Positions 33,401 through 43,040 of a DNA stretch of 64,000 bases are shown here, piece after piece (position 1 is the first letter of the stretch; each line of letters starts with the position of its first letter). Source of the stretch: Dillenia suffruticosa (Eukaryota; Streptophyta; Magnoliopsida; Dilleniales; Dilleniaceae); contig JAVTVX010000019.1 of assembly GCA_033439265.1 (NCBI GenBank), positions 7,943,501 through 8,007,500 of the forward strand. The letters run 5' to 3'. The translations under genes were made by a program, and so were the position numbers. The notes beneath the pieces were generated by a model. The model saw nothing but the letters and a program-made list of their open reading frames with translations, searched no databases and had not been told where the DNA came from.

Positions 33401-34584
33401 ATAGAAAGTAAGTTTGAATTGAACTTTGGAACATATAAAGCTTTAGTCTTTCTCCCAAATAGTTCAATTTCTCCTAAGTGCTCAACTTTTAACTTATGAC
33501 CATTAGCTACTTTAACTAATTTATGATTGGTCAAGGGAATAAACTTGTTGATTTTCTTTTTATCTTTTACCATATGATCGTCACATCCGGAATCTATGAG
33601 CCAAGAATTGGAAATAGATGAAGATAAGGAATTACCAGAATAGTGACTAATCTGCCCAACAAGTCGTTTGAATTCCTTATGCATCTCCTCCATCTTGGAT
33701 TCGAGTGCTGCCACTTGAGACACTTGTTGAGCATTTGAAGATGATTCCGGATTTTTCCTAGCATATTTCGGCCTCAAATGTGGGTGTAGGAACCAGCATT
33801 TTTCTTTCTTATGGCCGGACTTCTTGCAATGTGGGCAGATGTCTCTTTTTGCAAAGTTTTGAGTGTTGTTGGCCGGATGCTCTTCATGGACAGCTTGGAA
33901 GGCTTGAGAGTCGGATTTAAGCTTGGTAGATTCTTCAAGCCTTAAGCTAGTCTCGGTTCTTTGCACCATGAATTGGACTTCTTGAAATGAAGGAAAGACC
34001 TTCATTCGAAGAATCTCTTGTCGAATTGGAGCATATTCATCTCCAAGACCCATGAGTAGACCAAAGGTCATATCTTCATCGTTCCTTTGAAGAATGGTCT
34101 TGAGATTTATAGTAGGAGGCCTTAAGAGATTGAGTTCATTCCATAGATCCCTATATTCCCCAAAGTATTCGGGTAAGGATTTACCTCCTTTTTGAATTTT
34201 GAAGATCTTCTTTTTCAGCTCAAAGATTCTTCCGGTGTTGGATTCTTGACCATATAATGATTGCATTTGCTCCCATAATGCTCTTGCGTTTGGAATACAT
34301 GTGACCATAGCCTTGTGAGTTTTGTCAAGAGACATTTGAAGGAGCACCACCACTTGATCGTCTTTCTTCTTCCATACTCTGAATAATGGATTGGCTTCAT
34401 CAAGAGGTTCTTCAAAGATGTGATTTTCAAGGTTGTAGAAGTTTAGGGACCTCTTGATGGTATCTTGCCAAGCATTGTAGTTTGTTGAATCTAGAAGTAA
34501 GGAGGTGAACATTGAGGTGCTAATTTGTGGTGGAGGGTCATTAAGACCGGAAGAGGAAGGTATCGTTGCCTGCTCTGATACCAT
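30406..34584 (-). CDS. Element C gag-pol polyprotein, 1392 aa, intact
   Basis: The single frame encodes all functions for copia replication: UBN2-type Gag (about 28-215); zinc knuckle C250, C253, H258, C263; a helical stretch at 290-312; aspartic protease with DSGC at D331; GAG-pre-integrase with WHERLGHP near 453-460; integrase with D509, D571 and E607 (35-residue spacing); an acidic linker (735-815); RT with D983 in QMDV and YVDD at 1066-1069; and RNase H with D1229, the AEAEY motif near 1269-1273, D1306 and the HIEVDC motif. The start ATG uses the last LTR base and the first two primer-site bases, and the stop is inside the 3' LTR. The length is typical for a copia polyprotein. Gag and Pol lie in one frame with no visible recoding signal. 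Confidence 0.96.
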   Translation of the reverse strand: MVSEQATIPSSSGLNDPPPQISTSMFTSLLLDSTNYNAWQDTIKRSLNFYNLENHIFEEPLDEANPLFRVWKKKDDQVVVLLQMSLDKTHKAMVTCIPNARALWEQMQSLYGQESNTGRIFELKKKIFKIQKGGKSLPEYFGEYRDLWNELNLLRPPTINLKTILQRNDEDMTFGLLMGLGDEYAPIRQEILRMKVFPSFQEVQFMVQRTETSLRLEESTKLKSDSQAFQAVHEEHPANNTQNFAKRDICPHCKKSGHKKEKCWFLHPHLRPKYARKNPESSSNAQQVSQVAALESKMEEMHKEFKRLVGQISHYSGNSLSSSISNSWLIDSGCDDHMVKDKKKINKFIPLTNHKLVKVANGHKLKVEHLGEIELFGRKTKALYVPKFNSNLLSISKITKEQDCKAIFDPNQVIFQDRKTNNLIGKGTRRNNLYYLDQENQAFAVRNISSSLWHERLGHPGNLALKRLFPNSELEDRHCKACVLGKQTKVYYPISETIYKEAFELVHSDVWTSPLVSHNGFRYFVTFIDHKTRYTWVYLLVNKSEVFEAFKSYYRYITKQFNANLKMFRSDHGGEFTSLEFEKFLDEKGIIHQKSCVYTPQQNGIAERKNRHLLETARSMMFHSNLPKEYWNEAIKTAAHLINLMPSQILGGKSPLELLLGKKPSIDHLRVFGCVCYVHIPSHLRSKLDAKGRKCIFLGYSSFEKGYKCYDPLTKKLYTSKDVIFVENEPYFAGQRREDQTKEIYQQEQWNVILPKINEVPAESNEETHQNDPTQGDPSPSHSDHEIEEDQEEGHSDSGGALDMAEEHEEQSMDEPPPPLRRSTRLRLPPSEWINRRVYFNSKVTTHPISQYYSISNMSCSHQRFIKNIDLHQEPRTFEEAKDQPHWVQAMKNELDALAKNNTWEVTSLPKGKRAVGCKWIFKIKHKSDGSIDRFKARLVAKGFTQSYGIDYKETFAPVAKMNTIRVLLSLAINHSWPLFQMDVANAFLQGDLEEEVYMEVPPGFSHRDNKVCKLKKAIYGLKQSPRAWYGKLSSTLLEHGFKKCVSDSSLFVKNLGENTIIILVYVDDIIITGNDMNHINKVRTFLQTKFDIKDLGKLKYFLGIELAYCSNGLVLSQRKYALDLLQETGKLGAKPACSPVSTSLSHKDDEEIYEDKQRYQRLVGRLIYLTITRPDISYAVGQVSQHMHQPKKKHWRAIERILLYLKGTPGMGIQMKKNESSQIIGFCDADWAGDSEDRRSTSGYCMFVGGNLVAWKSKKQHVVSRSSAEAEYRAMATATSEVVWLKALIEELGFIVPTPISLHCDNQSAIHIASNPVFHERTKHIEVDCHFVRQKVEEKLITPRFTKSDDQIADILTKPGTANHIQKNLVKLGVLDTYTPNLRGSVEIKEN
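30428..30436 (-). other. Element C polypurine tract
   Basis: GAGGGGGAG on the minus strand, directly next to the 3' LTR and inside the coding frame. Confidence 0.9.
34572..34583 (-). other. Element C primer-binding site (tRNA-iMet)
   Basis: TGGTATCAGAGC on the minus strand, directly after the 5' LTR. It overlaps the start of the polyprotein, as in A and B. Confidence 0.93.
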
Positions 34585-35039
34585 GTTGAGATTTCAAGCT
34601 ATCAAGCAACTAGGATTGAATGAAAACTTAAAGATCTTTATTTGAAGAAAGAGTGCACAATGAGAGCATTGTTTTTTCATGGATAGAACATCCCATACAA
34701 GCTCCTATTTATAGAGATTATTACATGAGAAAGAGAGGGAAAAAGACCCCAAACACTCAAGGATCCGTTGGGGAACATTGGGGACAGATTTCTGTCCCCA
34801 AAATCACTGTATAACAGCCATTTTTATGGCTGTTATACAGTGCAACGGCTAGTTCAAAAGAACTAGCCGTTTTGCCCTTTTTAGGGCCCATTTTGGGCTT
34901 CTTTTAGGGGCTTAACAATGCCATTTTTTAGGACTAAAAAACTCATAAGGAACGGGCCAAATACATCTCATGGATGGGCTTAAACTTGGCTTGAAATGGG
35001 GCCTATGCTAACTACACTTAATTCTCTTTTATTTCAACA
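34584..35039 (-). repeat. Element C 5' LTR
   Basis: 456 bp, reading TGTTGAAATAAAAGAG to ...CTCAACA on the minus strand. The reverse-strand TATA box (CTATAAATAG) lies at 34706-34713 and the three U3 hairpins at 34778-34871. This copy would drive transcription of the element. Confidence 0.96.
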
Positions 35040-35278
35040 TATTGTTGCTGAACATGAAGAATCACAGTCATCCCATAAACAACTTCACTCTGTAAAAACC
35101 CAATCATCCCAAAATACTACCCCAGGTTTGGTTTGGTTTGATCTAAAAACATATCATTATGAGATAAGTAACATTTATTCATTTCTAATATTTTTTTAGC
35201 AGTTCTCAAAAACTGTAGAGTTCCAACACACTATCAAGATATTTGAGATTTAGCAAAAAGAAAATGGATGGTGGATAA

Positions 35279-37860
35279 TGTGATGACCCGCTATTCAGAT
35301 GTCATACCCCCTAACAAAAGAAGGAGATAAACATGCAAATGCGGAAGCAACAAAACCAATTAAAATACGACGTCTAAACTCGCGACAGTCATACTCCCCG
35401 TGTGTAATAACACGGAAAGAGATTTATATTAAAAGAAAATAAATCGTTTATTCTTTTTAAATAAAATAACAACAAAGTATCCCCTATTTAATGACTATTT
35501 AGCCACCTGGTGTTAATATAAAACTTGATAACGCATTCAATTCACTTGAAATATCAAACAAACGGTATTAATGGCTCTCCCAGCCATCCAATAACATACT
35601 CATAATATGGTCTCAACATAAACCAAAACTATACATATAAAACTCTTCTTAGCCTCTAACTATTCATTTACGTATAACAAGTACTTATACAAAACCAAAG
35701 GAAATACAAAAGAAATATGACTTAGCATTACAAATAGTCGAAAAAAAGTAAGAAATGAAATCCATTGGGTTAAAGGCCTCTACCCTGCGATTCTCTTTCG
35801 TCTCCCTAATTATCTGAAAATAAAGATATCGAGATCAGTATAAGTTGAGTAAGTACACAGAGAACTACTGGCATGCATAGCAATAAAATAGGTATCAAGA
35901 TATCAACATCTTTATACAGTAATACAAATTTGCAGATAGTGCCAAAAAATATACATTATCACCAACATTCTCAAGAAAACAATTATGGTAGTTACTTATG
36001 GAACCATTATTTTTTCTCATATTTACTGTTTCATTCCACTTAATAATTAAAGAAAGGTATAGAACGTCGAACCAAGCTAGTGTATGAGTGTCTGGAAGAG
36101 CAAACCAAAATTTGGTATTTCTAAATGAAATCTAGATCTTTTAGGTTAAGCACCTCAAACACTTTACTTGCTTATAATTCCACTCTCGTAAGGAGAAGAG
36201 ATACATTTATAGTTCTTTAAATTTCGTCCGCAGGCTTCGCAAAACTTTCAGAACCCCATATCCCAACTCTATTCCTTAAATTTCACCAGCAAGTTTCGTA
36301 AAACTTTCGGAGTCATCATCGTAGTATCACTTTCTCTTCATAATACTTCATATTCACATGAGTGATAATCACAAAAATTCCAATTCATCACAAAGATCAA
36401 ATAGGATTCGTAGTAAGATTCAATATCAATTGTACAAAAAATGTCGTATGAAAAAATATTAAACTCAAAATTCACAATATAAGTTACGCAATTATAGAAA
36501 AACTATCATAACTTATTCTGCAAACATTGGATTGAGGTGATTCCAGTAGCCATTTAAAGATAAGACATAGAGTTACAATATTTATATTCATAGATTAGCC
36601 TAATTCAGCCTAGAAGGTAGCCAACACTTGAGACAAATTTCAACACAGAACCAAACAGAAACAACGCTTTCTATAAAAAATGTGACACTTCAAAAATTTA
36701 TCAAAAATTCATTTTTCAATGAAACCTTTCAAAATATATATCATTTTAAAACTACGAAAGTTTAGTTTTTTACAAAGAAAACCCATTCAATTTGCAATTG
36801 AGCAAACAAAGATATTTGTCAAGGAACATGGTCGTGCTGTAACAGAATAGTTTTTTTACAGAGAATATATTATTTCAAAAATTTACCTAAAACTCAATTC
36901 TTCTTGAAACTCTTTGAATCCTATGTCATATTAAAGCTACAACAGTCTAGTTTCATTATGAGAAACCCTACGCAATTTGCAATTGTGCAAAAAAAGATAT
37001 TAAATAAACAATAGGACATGGTCAGGTTGTCCATTATACCAATTTTCTAGGGTTTCATTCAAGAATGGGATTCTCTCTTCCCTAATTCATTTCTTTCAAA
37101 TTTCAGCAATACGATTATATCAAAATATGTTCTACAGGATTATTAAGTATCAATTTAACAAACACATGTAAGGTACTTGTCTTAAACTTACAATTTTTTC
37201 CTTGAATTTTCCTTCCTTTCCTCTCCAAGCTTCCTTTAGATTTCTAACTTGTTCTCTAGGTATTTTGCACTTCCTTTTATTTCCCAAAGGCTAGGGTTAC
37301 CATATACATAAATGGAGGCATATTATTTCAAGCTTAAAGGGTAATTTTAATAGAAATTGGGGTGAGTTTTTGGAGGAGGAAGATGAAATCCGGAAATAAA
37401 CATTTGGAAGAAAAAAGTTAAGATTTTGAATTATTTCTCCATCCTTATCTCTCTACCTAAGTGGAATGTGAGGCCCAAGTATGATGAGGTGTTAAGGTTA
37501 AGGTTGTCATGTGTTGGGTGATGGTGTGCCATGGTGTTCAAATTATTTTTATTTATTTTATCATTTTTCTTTTTCTTTTCATTTTTCCTTTTCTTTTCCT
37601 TTTCTTTTTCTGTTGTGGGTCTCACACCAAACCCTAATTCGATTCTCTTATTACACTCTTTTCCGATCGTTTTTATTTGTTACTATGTTCCACAGTCTAT
37701 ATTAAGACAAATATGTCCGACATCTACTTAGAATCATAAACAAAATAAAAATGAATACAAACGATACGAATAAATGGTATGTAATAAGATATAGGAAATG
37801 AAAATATGGTGAAATGTATAAATATAAAGATACAATGATTTTAATATAAATATTAATTAA
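35279..37860. mobile_element. E2: solo-LTR-like element related to E1
   Basis: It starts TGTGATGACCC and aligns by eye with E1 through the GTATTAATGGCTCTCCCAG region, a single copy of the E1 191-bp unit (about 36155-36410), and the CCAAACCCTAATTCGATT block near 37630. It contains an extra ATATTTACTGTTTCATTCC insertion near 36010-36060. The 3' terminus was not found: similarity fades into AT-rich sequence around 37790-37860 and no copy of the preceding GATAA could be matched. No coding content. Confidence 0.75.
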
Positions 37861-38130
37861 TTTTTTATAAATTATAGAATAACCATATTTTATAATAAAA
37901 ATCTAAAATAATCTATAATATAATTATTAATTATAAGATAAATAATAAAAAAATAAAAATTATAATTAAATAATTAAATGATTCATTAAATATGAAAAAA
38001 TGTATAAATATAAAAATATCAAAAGTTTTGTATAAATATTAGTTAATTTAGTATGTTAAACTATTTTAAAAATATTTGAAAAAAATTAATATCGAGGAAT
38101 TTTTATGTATGAGAGATCACAACAATTTAC
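37861..38130. other. Extremely AT-rich stretch after E2
   Basis: Almost only A and T. The segment starting ATGTATAAATATAAA at about 37816 recurs in diverged form at about 37995. It may be the unmatched 3' end of E2. No gene. Confidence 0.4.
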
Positions 38131-40184
38131 GAGGTTTAAATCTTAAGGCTAGTTTGGCGAAACATATCCCCGCTATCAAATAAATGGAAAATTATTTGTA
38201 GTTAACTTGAATATTTTGAATTGAGAACCTTGTTAATAATGAGAGGAGAATAATGACTCGTGTGTGTAGATAATACCTGCTCAGATGATATTAACAACCT
38301 TTGATTCCAGGGATTATATTTAGGACCGTCAAGAAAGGACTCTCATCGTGGTGCGTCCTTAACCTAACAAGGTCAACTCATCCCGTCCTTAATAGTAGGT
38401 AGGACTAGAAAATTAGGGTCCATCGTGTACCTGCAAGGGAGCGTCCCATCCCTTCATAAAATAGCCAAATTTTTTACAATAGTCGTCATCGAAGTTGAGT
38501 GAGAAGAGAGGAGAACAGGGTGATCGAGAGAGAGAGAGCTTATTAAAAGTCGTCATCAGCATAGAGGAAGGAGACGTGAAACTCTAGTCTAGAGATTCAA
38601 TCACCTTTGAAGAGGAGAGAGACTTGAAACTTCAGTGTAGAGGTTCGATCGTCAATGAGAGAAACATGGCCTAGAGATATGAGGTATGTCTTGTTGTTGT
38701 CTTTGCCTGATCGTCGTCGAGGAGATGAAGATGTCTCAGAGGAGGACCATCGAATGGAAGCTCAAACCCAACAGGTACCTTTTCACTATTTGTGTGTCGG
38801 GCTAGATGTCCAGCGACTTGATTTGCTTGGAGAAGAACATGTCTTCACCACCCTTCTCGACCGCATTCTCGTCATTCCCAGGGAGAAGATCAGGGCTTTC
38901 TACTGTTGGCGACAGAGGAGAGGGGAGAGAAGATTGAGGCTTGATTTCGACGGCGGCCATGGCTGTTGCTGGAGACAGAGGAGAGGAGAGAGAGAAGGAG
39001 AGAGAAGATTGGGGCTTGATTTCTAAACTTGAATTCATATGAACAAATTTAAGAACAGGAAGAGGATGATGAAGATCAGATTTGTTTGGTGGATTATAAG
39101 GGAGTTGGTGATTTGGGTTCAATAAGAAATTTGGCTTTTGATGATAAGAAAATCTGCAATCACCTAATCTTAGAATATGAATGTCATTTTCGTGATGAAC
39201 AGATTGACGAATTAATGAAGGGGAATTATGAGAATCTGAATTAAAAATTCTGATGAGTATTATTTCACGGATTCTAACAGATTTAATGATTTGGGTTGCA
39301 GCAAAAATCATGATGATCAAAATTTGTTTTGGGTAAATTTGATGGGATTGGATGAAATTTCATTGGGTGATTCAAATATCTTGGATTTGCTTTAGGCAGC
39401 ATATTTATGAATATATATTTAAATGGTTCTCAATTTTTAATGTCTAATCTGAAATCAAGTTGTTGAACTTTTTTTCTTTTTTTGGGGTGTGTAAATTTTT
39501 TGTTAATCACTTTTGATGGTCTATTTGTATTGACCAAATATTATGTAATACAAGAATTAATTTTGCTCAACAGAATTTGAGTGCTCCCTCTCCCTCTCCC
39601 TCTCCCCCTTTCTCTCAAGTCCAAACTAGCACTTATCGCATAGATGGGTTGTTGGTGTTTCAAAAAACAAAAACCACCAAATTTGTAGATTTCGACATAG
39701 GAGAGGAGTGGAGAGAGAAGATGGGGGCTTGATTTCGACGGCATGGCTGCTGCAGGGGATAAAGGAGAGGAGAGGAGAGGACAGGAGAGGAGAGAGAGAG
39801 AAAGAAGAAGAGAGGAGAGAGAATGTGAGAAGATTGGGGTAATTTTGAGAAAAAAATTAATTTTGTGGATCAATTTAATATTTTCCGCGTGTGCTTCTCA
39901 CTCTCCGTGAAGTTTGGCTATTTCTGCCACTTTTCATATTTTTTAAAATCACAAAAAAATAAATGAACATTTTTGAACCATACGAATAGTACATAATTTT
40001 AGTGAAATCATGGGGGGCAGTGAGTAATTTACCCTATTTATTATAAAAAAATATGATATATAATTTTTGTTCTTTCATAGATAAATTTAATTTTTATTTA
40101 TTAAATTCTATATTTCTTACTTATAAATAAGAAGTGCATGTTAGTCCATCAGAATCATTCATAATGGATTTCAAGGAAAGAATC
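38131..40184. other. Unresolved region with repeated purine-rich modules
   Basis: No domain was recognised on either strand. A module (GAGAGAAGATTG-GGCTTGATTTC, usually followed by GACGGC and ATGGCTG-TGC) occurs near 38920-38985, in shortened form at 38998-39030, and again at 39705-39765. A pyrimidine tract with CCCTCT units (39585-39617) and a nearly pure purine tract (39761-39835) lie close together. Frames at 38655-39026 (plus) and 38802-39320 (minus) are low in complexity and overlap, so neither is called. The sequence just before 40185 is the target of F. Confidence 0.4.
39585..39835. repeat. Pyrimidine and purine tracts in one 250-bp stretch
   Basis: 39585-39617 is pyrimidine-only with repeated CCCTCT. 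39761-39835 is almost only A and G, with many GAGAG repeats. The two are roughly complementary in composition, so a weak hairpin or triplex is possible. Function unknown. Confidence 0.7.
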
Positions 40185-40608
40185 TATTAGTTAATGCCCA
40201 CGTGGGGCAATTACTCATTATCCCACTCTCCCCTATTTTCTCTCTACATAACTCCTATGGGAGTATAATTCAATTAAGAGAGAGTTGATTGTTGAATTAA
40301 GAAAGGTAGAAAGAATTACTTAGGAAAAAAAAGAAAACATAATTAAAAGCGTGATATCTTAATTTAGAGAGAGTTTTTCCGATCGACGTTAAATTTATCG
40401 AGTTAAGGGTTGGAACGTTGTGATATCGTATTAATAATTCGTTTTACGTGACTATCATCCCAACTACGAGTTGTTCCTGTTCAGAGTTTGCAGTTTCCGA
40501 GATTTTCTGCATTACCGATTGAGATAAACCGTGAACTTGATAATTTACGATTCCGAAAAATTATTTATTATTGCTTCCGCTATGCGATTGAGTCACCTTT
40601 TTCTAACA
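40185..40608 (+). repeat. Element F 5' LTR
   Basis: 424 bp ending TTTTTCTAACA. The terminal TG has mutated to TA. A hairpin present in the 3' LTR (46883-46908) is missing here, which accounts for most of the length difference. Confidence 0.9.
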
Positions 40609-40609
40609 T

Positions 40610-40621
40610 TGGTATCAGACC
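40610..40621 (+). other. Element F primer-binding site
   Basis: TGGTATCAGACC, one base after the LTR, differs from the tRNA-iMet complement TGGTATCAGAGC at one position. Confidence 0.85.
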
Positions 40622-41702
40622 ATGTTAGATATATTTTAAAATGATTTTTCGGAATTAAATTTGGGTACAAAAATATAGGGTATAAAATTTGGGATTCGGA
40701 TTACGGATAAATTTCGTGAATCCAATTATACCACTGTGTTACCAAACTCGCGTAAAATACGAAAATAATTTTTTCGTAATTTTCTGAGCACGATAAGGCC
40801 AAGAAAATTCCGATTGAAGCATTCGGTCGTGAATAGTGACCGAACCCTTAACCCCAGATTTGATGACTTTTAGGTCAAATCAGAGCATAAAAATAGTAGA
40901 TCTGTGTTTTTCTCTGCTAGATCTATATTTTGATATATATATATATATATATATTGCATGTTTATATCGGAATGTGAGGTTTTCGGAAACGGGTCGAAAA
41001 AAATCGAGTCGCAGACATATTCGGGCGAAAACGAAGGCCCAACAGTGCAGCGCATGCACAACACATGAGCAAAGCCGCGTTTGTGCAACAGCCGTTGGCA
41101 TATGGAACTCATGCACGTGTAGGCGCGTGAGACTCCAAGTCCAGAAGGGGTCTGGACCGAACCGAGTAAAACCCGACCCGCGACCGAGTTCTGAGTTCCG
41201 ACCCGCACCCGCGTCCGGATCTGACCTGGTGAAGTGGGTTGCGCGCGTGCAGTCGCGTCGCTCGTGCGCTCGCGCGTGAGGCGCATCGTTTGTGTTCTCG
41301 TGCGTGAGCTACGTGGCCTAACACGCACAGGGCACGTGCAAGCGCATGCCTCGCACGCTACACGTCTTGTACGCGCCCAAGTGTCTTCCTGGCGCGTGAG
41401 GGCGCATGAAGGCGCGCCACCTGTGGTGGTGGCGCATGGACCCTCCCGGCGGCTCGTGGATTTGTCTAAAATTGGATTTTTTTTCCAATTTTTGTGACTG
41501 AATGTGGGTTTTTTATGTGCCGAATCTTAATCCGAATGGTGAGATACAATCATAGATTGTGGTGTATGGTGTCTGTTGACTCATATGCTCGTCTTGGAGC
41601 TTGTACTCAAGTCATTTTGTTTTATTTATTCGTAAGGTATATAAAATTATAAATTTAAGTATCAATTATAACTAATGTCTCTTTTTTCTGTATGACAGAG
41701 AC
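40622..41702 (+). other. Element F leader with a CpG-rich island
   Basis: No credible coding domain precedes the gag ATG at 41703. An AT microsatellite (40935-40955) is followed by a GC- and CpG-rich block (about 40980-41460) containing many GCGCGTG, GGCGCATG and CGCACGC motifs. This is in sharp contrast to the AT-rich surroundings. Overlapping frames on both strands (for example 40836-41279 plus, 40870-41328 minus) exist because the block is GC-rich. They match no family and are not called. Confidence 0.65.
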
Positions 41703-42580
41703 ATGGCTGCTACGAAAACTATCGTTCTAGATCTCGTTAAGGGAGACAAACTGAACGGTGACAATTATAATATTTGGCACCGGAAGGTTCAGTTTGTCTT
41801 CGAGGAACAAGAACTCGGGGAAGTTCTTAAGAACGAGATGGTGGACCCCGAGGAGGGTACCACGGCACAAGCACGACAGGATCAAGAGGTGTATCATGCT
41901 TGGAAAAAGAAGGATAGCCAAGCGAGGGTGATCCTTCTTAACTGTATGCACGATGAGGTGATTCCGATTTACGAGCAGTATCCTACTGCATAGTCGATCT
42001 GGCATGTTCTGAGAGAGCAATATGGCGCCCCGTCAGCTCCTAAGGTGAGGATACTGACCTATAAATTCATCACTTACAAGAAGAGACACGATCATACAAT
42101 GAAATAGCATTTAATGCACATGTCGAGTATAATTGCCTCTCTGAAGAATATGGGGAAGCAGATGTCTAATGAGTTTCAGGTACTGGGTGTGATCCGGTCC
42201 TTGCTTGACTCCTGGGATATTGTTAAGACCTATCTCACGCACACTGAGAGTATTCATACTTTCATGGACGTGAGTAGGCACTGTGAGCTCGAGGAGGAGC
42301 GTTAGGAGGTGGGTAGGTCTTCTTCTGCTCATGATAATATTGCGGAGTCGAGTAAGGGCTCTCGGGGTTTAAAGCGCAAGTGGCAAAGCATGAGAAGAAG
42401 GCCAAAGGCCAAGGCAAGAAGAAGCAACCTGCCAAGACCGACGATAAAGGACAGAAGCGCAAGAAGAATGAGCTCGATAAGAGTAAAGTCCAATACTATG
42501 TTTGTGACAAGCTTGGACATTTCGCACGCGAATGTGGCGAGCAAAATGTATATTCTTCTTCTTTACATGGTTTGAGTTAC
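41703..42580 (+). pseudogene. Element F gag remnant
   Basis: ATG at 41703 opens a UBN2-type Gag (KLNGDNYNIWHRKVQF) that stops at TAG 41991-41993 in place of a tryptophan. It continues in other frames (SSIIASLKNMGKQMSNEFQV, about 42120) with a further stop near 42303. The zinc knuckle CDKLGHFAREC region lies near 42500-42535, after a lysine-rich stretch. It starts about 1.1 kb downstream of the primer site, unlike A, B and C. Confidence 0.85.
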
Positions 42581-42599
42581 GTGTTATCTAGTGTGATAC

Positions 42600-43040
42600 T
42601 CATTAACTCTTCTCCTTTATGGATTGTAGACTCAAGAGCCACGAACCATGTAACTCGGGATAAGAGCGCATATGTGGAGTTCTGCCGTTTAAGTTCCCAG
42701 GCAAGGAGGCTGTACGTGGGAAATGGAGTATTTGTAGAAGTGAAAGGGATTGGCACTTGCAAACTATTGCTATGAAGTAACCAAGTCTTATATCTTCATG
42801 ATGTTCTATATACTCCTGAGATTAGGCGGAACCTAGTATCTGTCCGATATTTGGATTTGTTAGGATATTCAGTATTGTTGGGAAACTCTAGAATTTCTAT
42901 TACTTATGACAGTTCTTTAATTTGTTCCGGTTTGATCCATGAGAGACTTTATGTACTGGATATGATTTCATTTTATGGGATTTATTCTTCTTCTACTATT
43001 ACTTTTACATCTGATAGTGTAGTGGATGATGTGAATGTAT
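42600..43040 (+). pseudogene. Element F protease remnant
   Basis: The frame to 42775 contains WIVDSRATNHVTRD, in which the usual DSGAT has become DSRAT, and it stops at TGA 42773-42775. The remainder, up to the GAG-pre-integrase, continues from 42851. The loss of the active-site glycine and the stop make it inactive. Confidence 0.8.

Larger units (their letters stand above)
29972..35039 (-). mobile_element. Element C: complete, apparently intact Ty1/copia retrotransposon
   Basis: 5068 bp with two 456-bp LTRs that show no difference by eye, flanked by TATTG on both sides (29967-29971 and 35040-35044). It has a perfect tRNA-iMet primer site, a polypurine tract and one open frame of 1392 codons with all catalytic motifs. 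Identical LTRs mean a very recent insertion, since both are copied from one template at integration. It is sister to element B. It is the only element here that looks capable of supplying its own proteins. Confidence 0.97.
29941..35278 (+). pseudogene. Unidentified host or transposon gene start, split by element C
   Basis: An ATG at 29941 (MGRAKQMMSI) is cut by C after the TATTG duplication. Reading resumes in frame after 35044 as VAEHEESQSSHKQLHSVK to a donor-like CAG/GTTTGG at 35125-35127. A T-rich stretch ends in TTTTTTTAG at 35209, with a second AG three bases on, and the frame continues as LKNCRVPTHYQDI. A TGA at 35244-35246 then stops it, and E2 begins at 35279. The family was not recognised. 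The exon structure is an inference, and it may itself belong to a DNA transposon. Confidence 0.35.

Noticed and set aside
30693..34430. Plus-strand frames inside element C (for example 30653-30919, 31397-31645, 32319-32534)
   Set aside because: They are antisense shadows of the 1392-codon polyprotein.
38655..39320. Opposed frames 38655-39026 (plus, 123 codons) and 38802-39320 (minus, 172 codons)
   Set aside because: Low-complexity, overlapping on opposite strands over GA-rich repeats, with no recognisable domain.
40836..41497. Overlapping frames of 71-152 codons on both strands of the F leader
   Set aside because: GC-rich sequence has few stops by chance. The products are arginine-rich and match no family.
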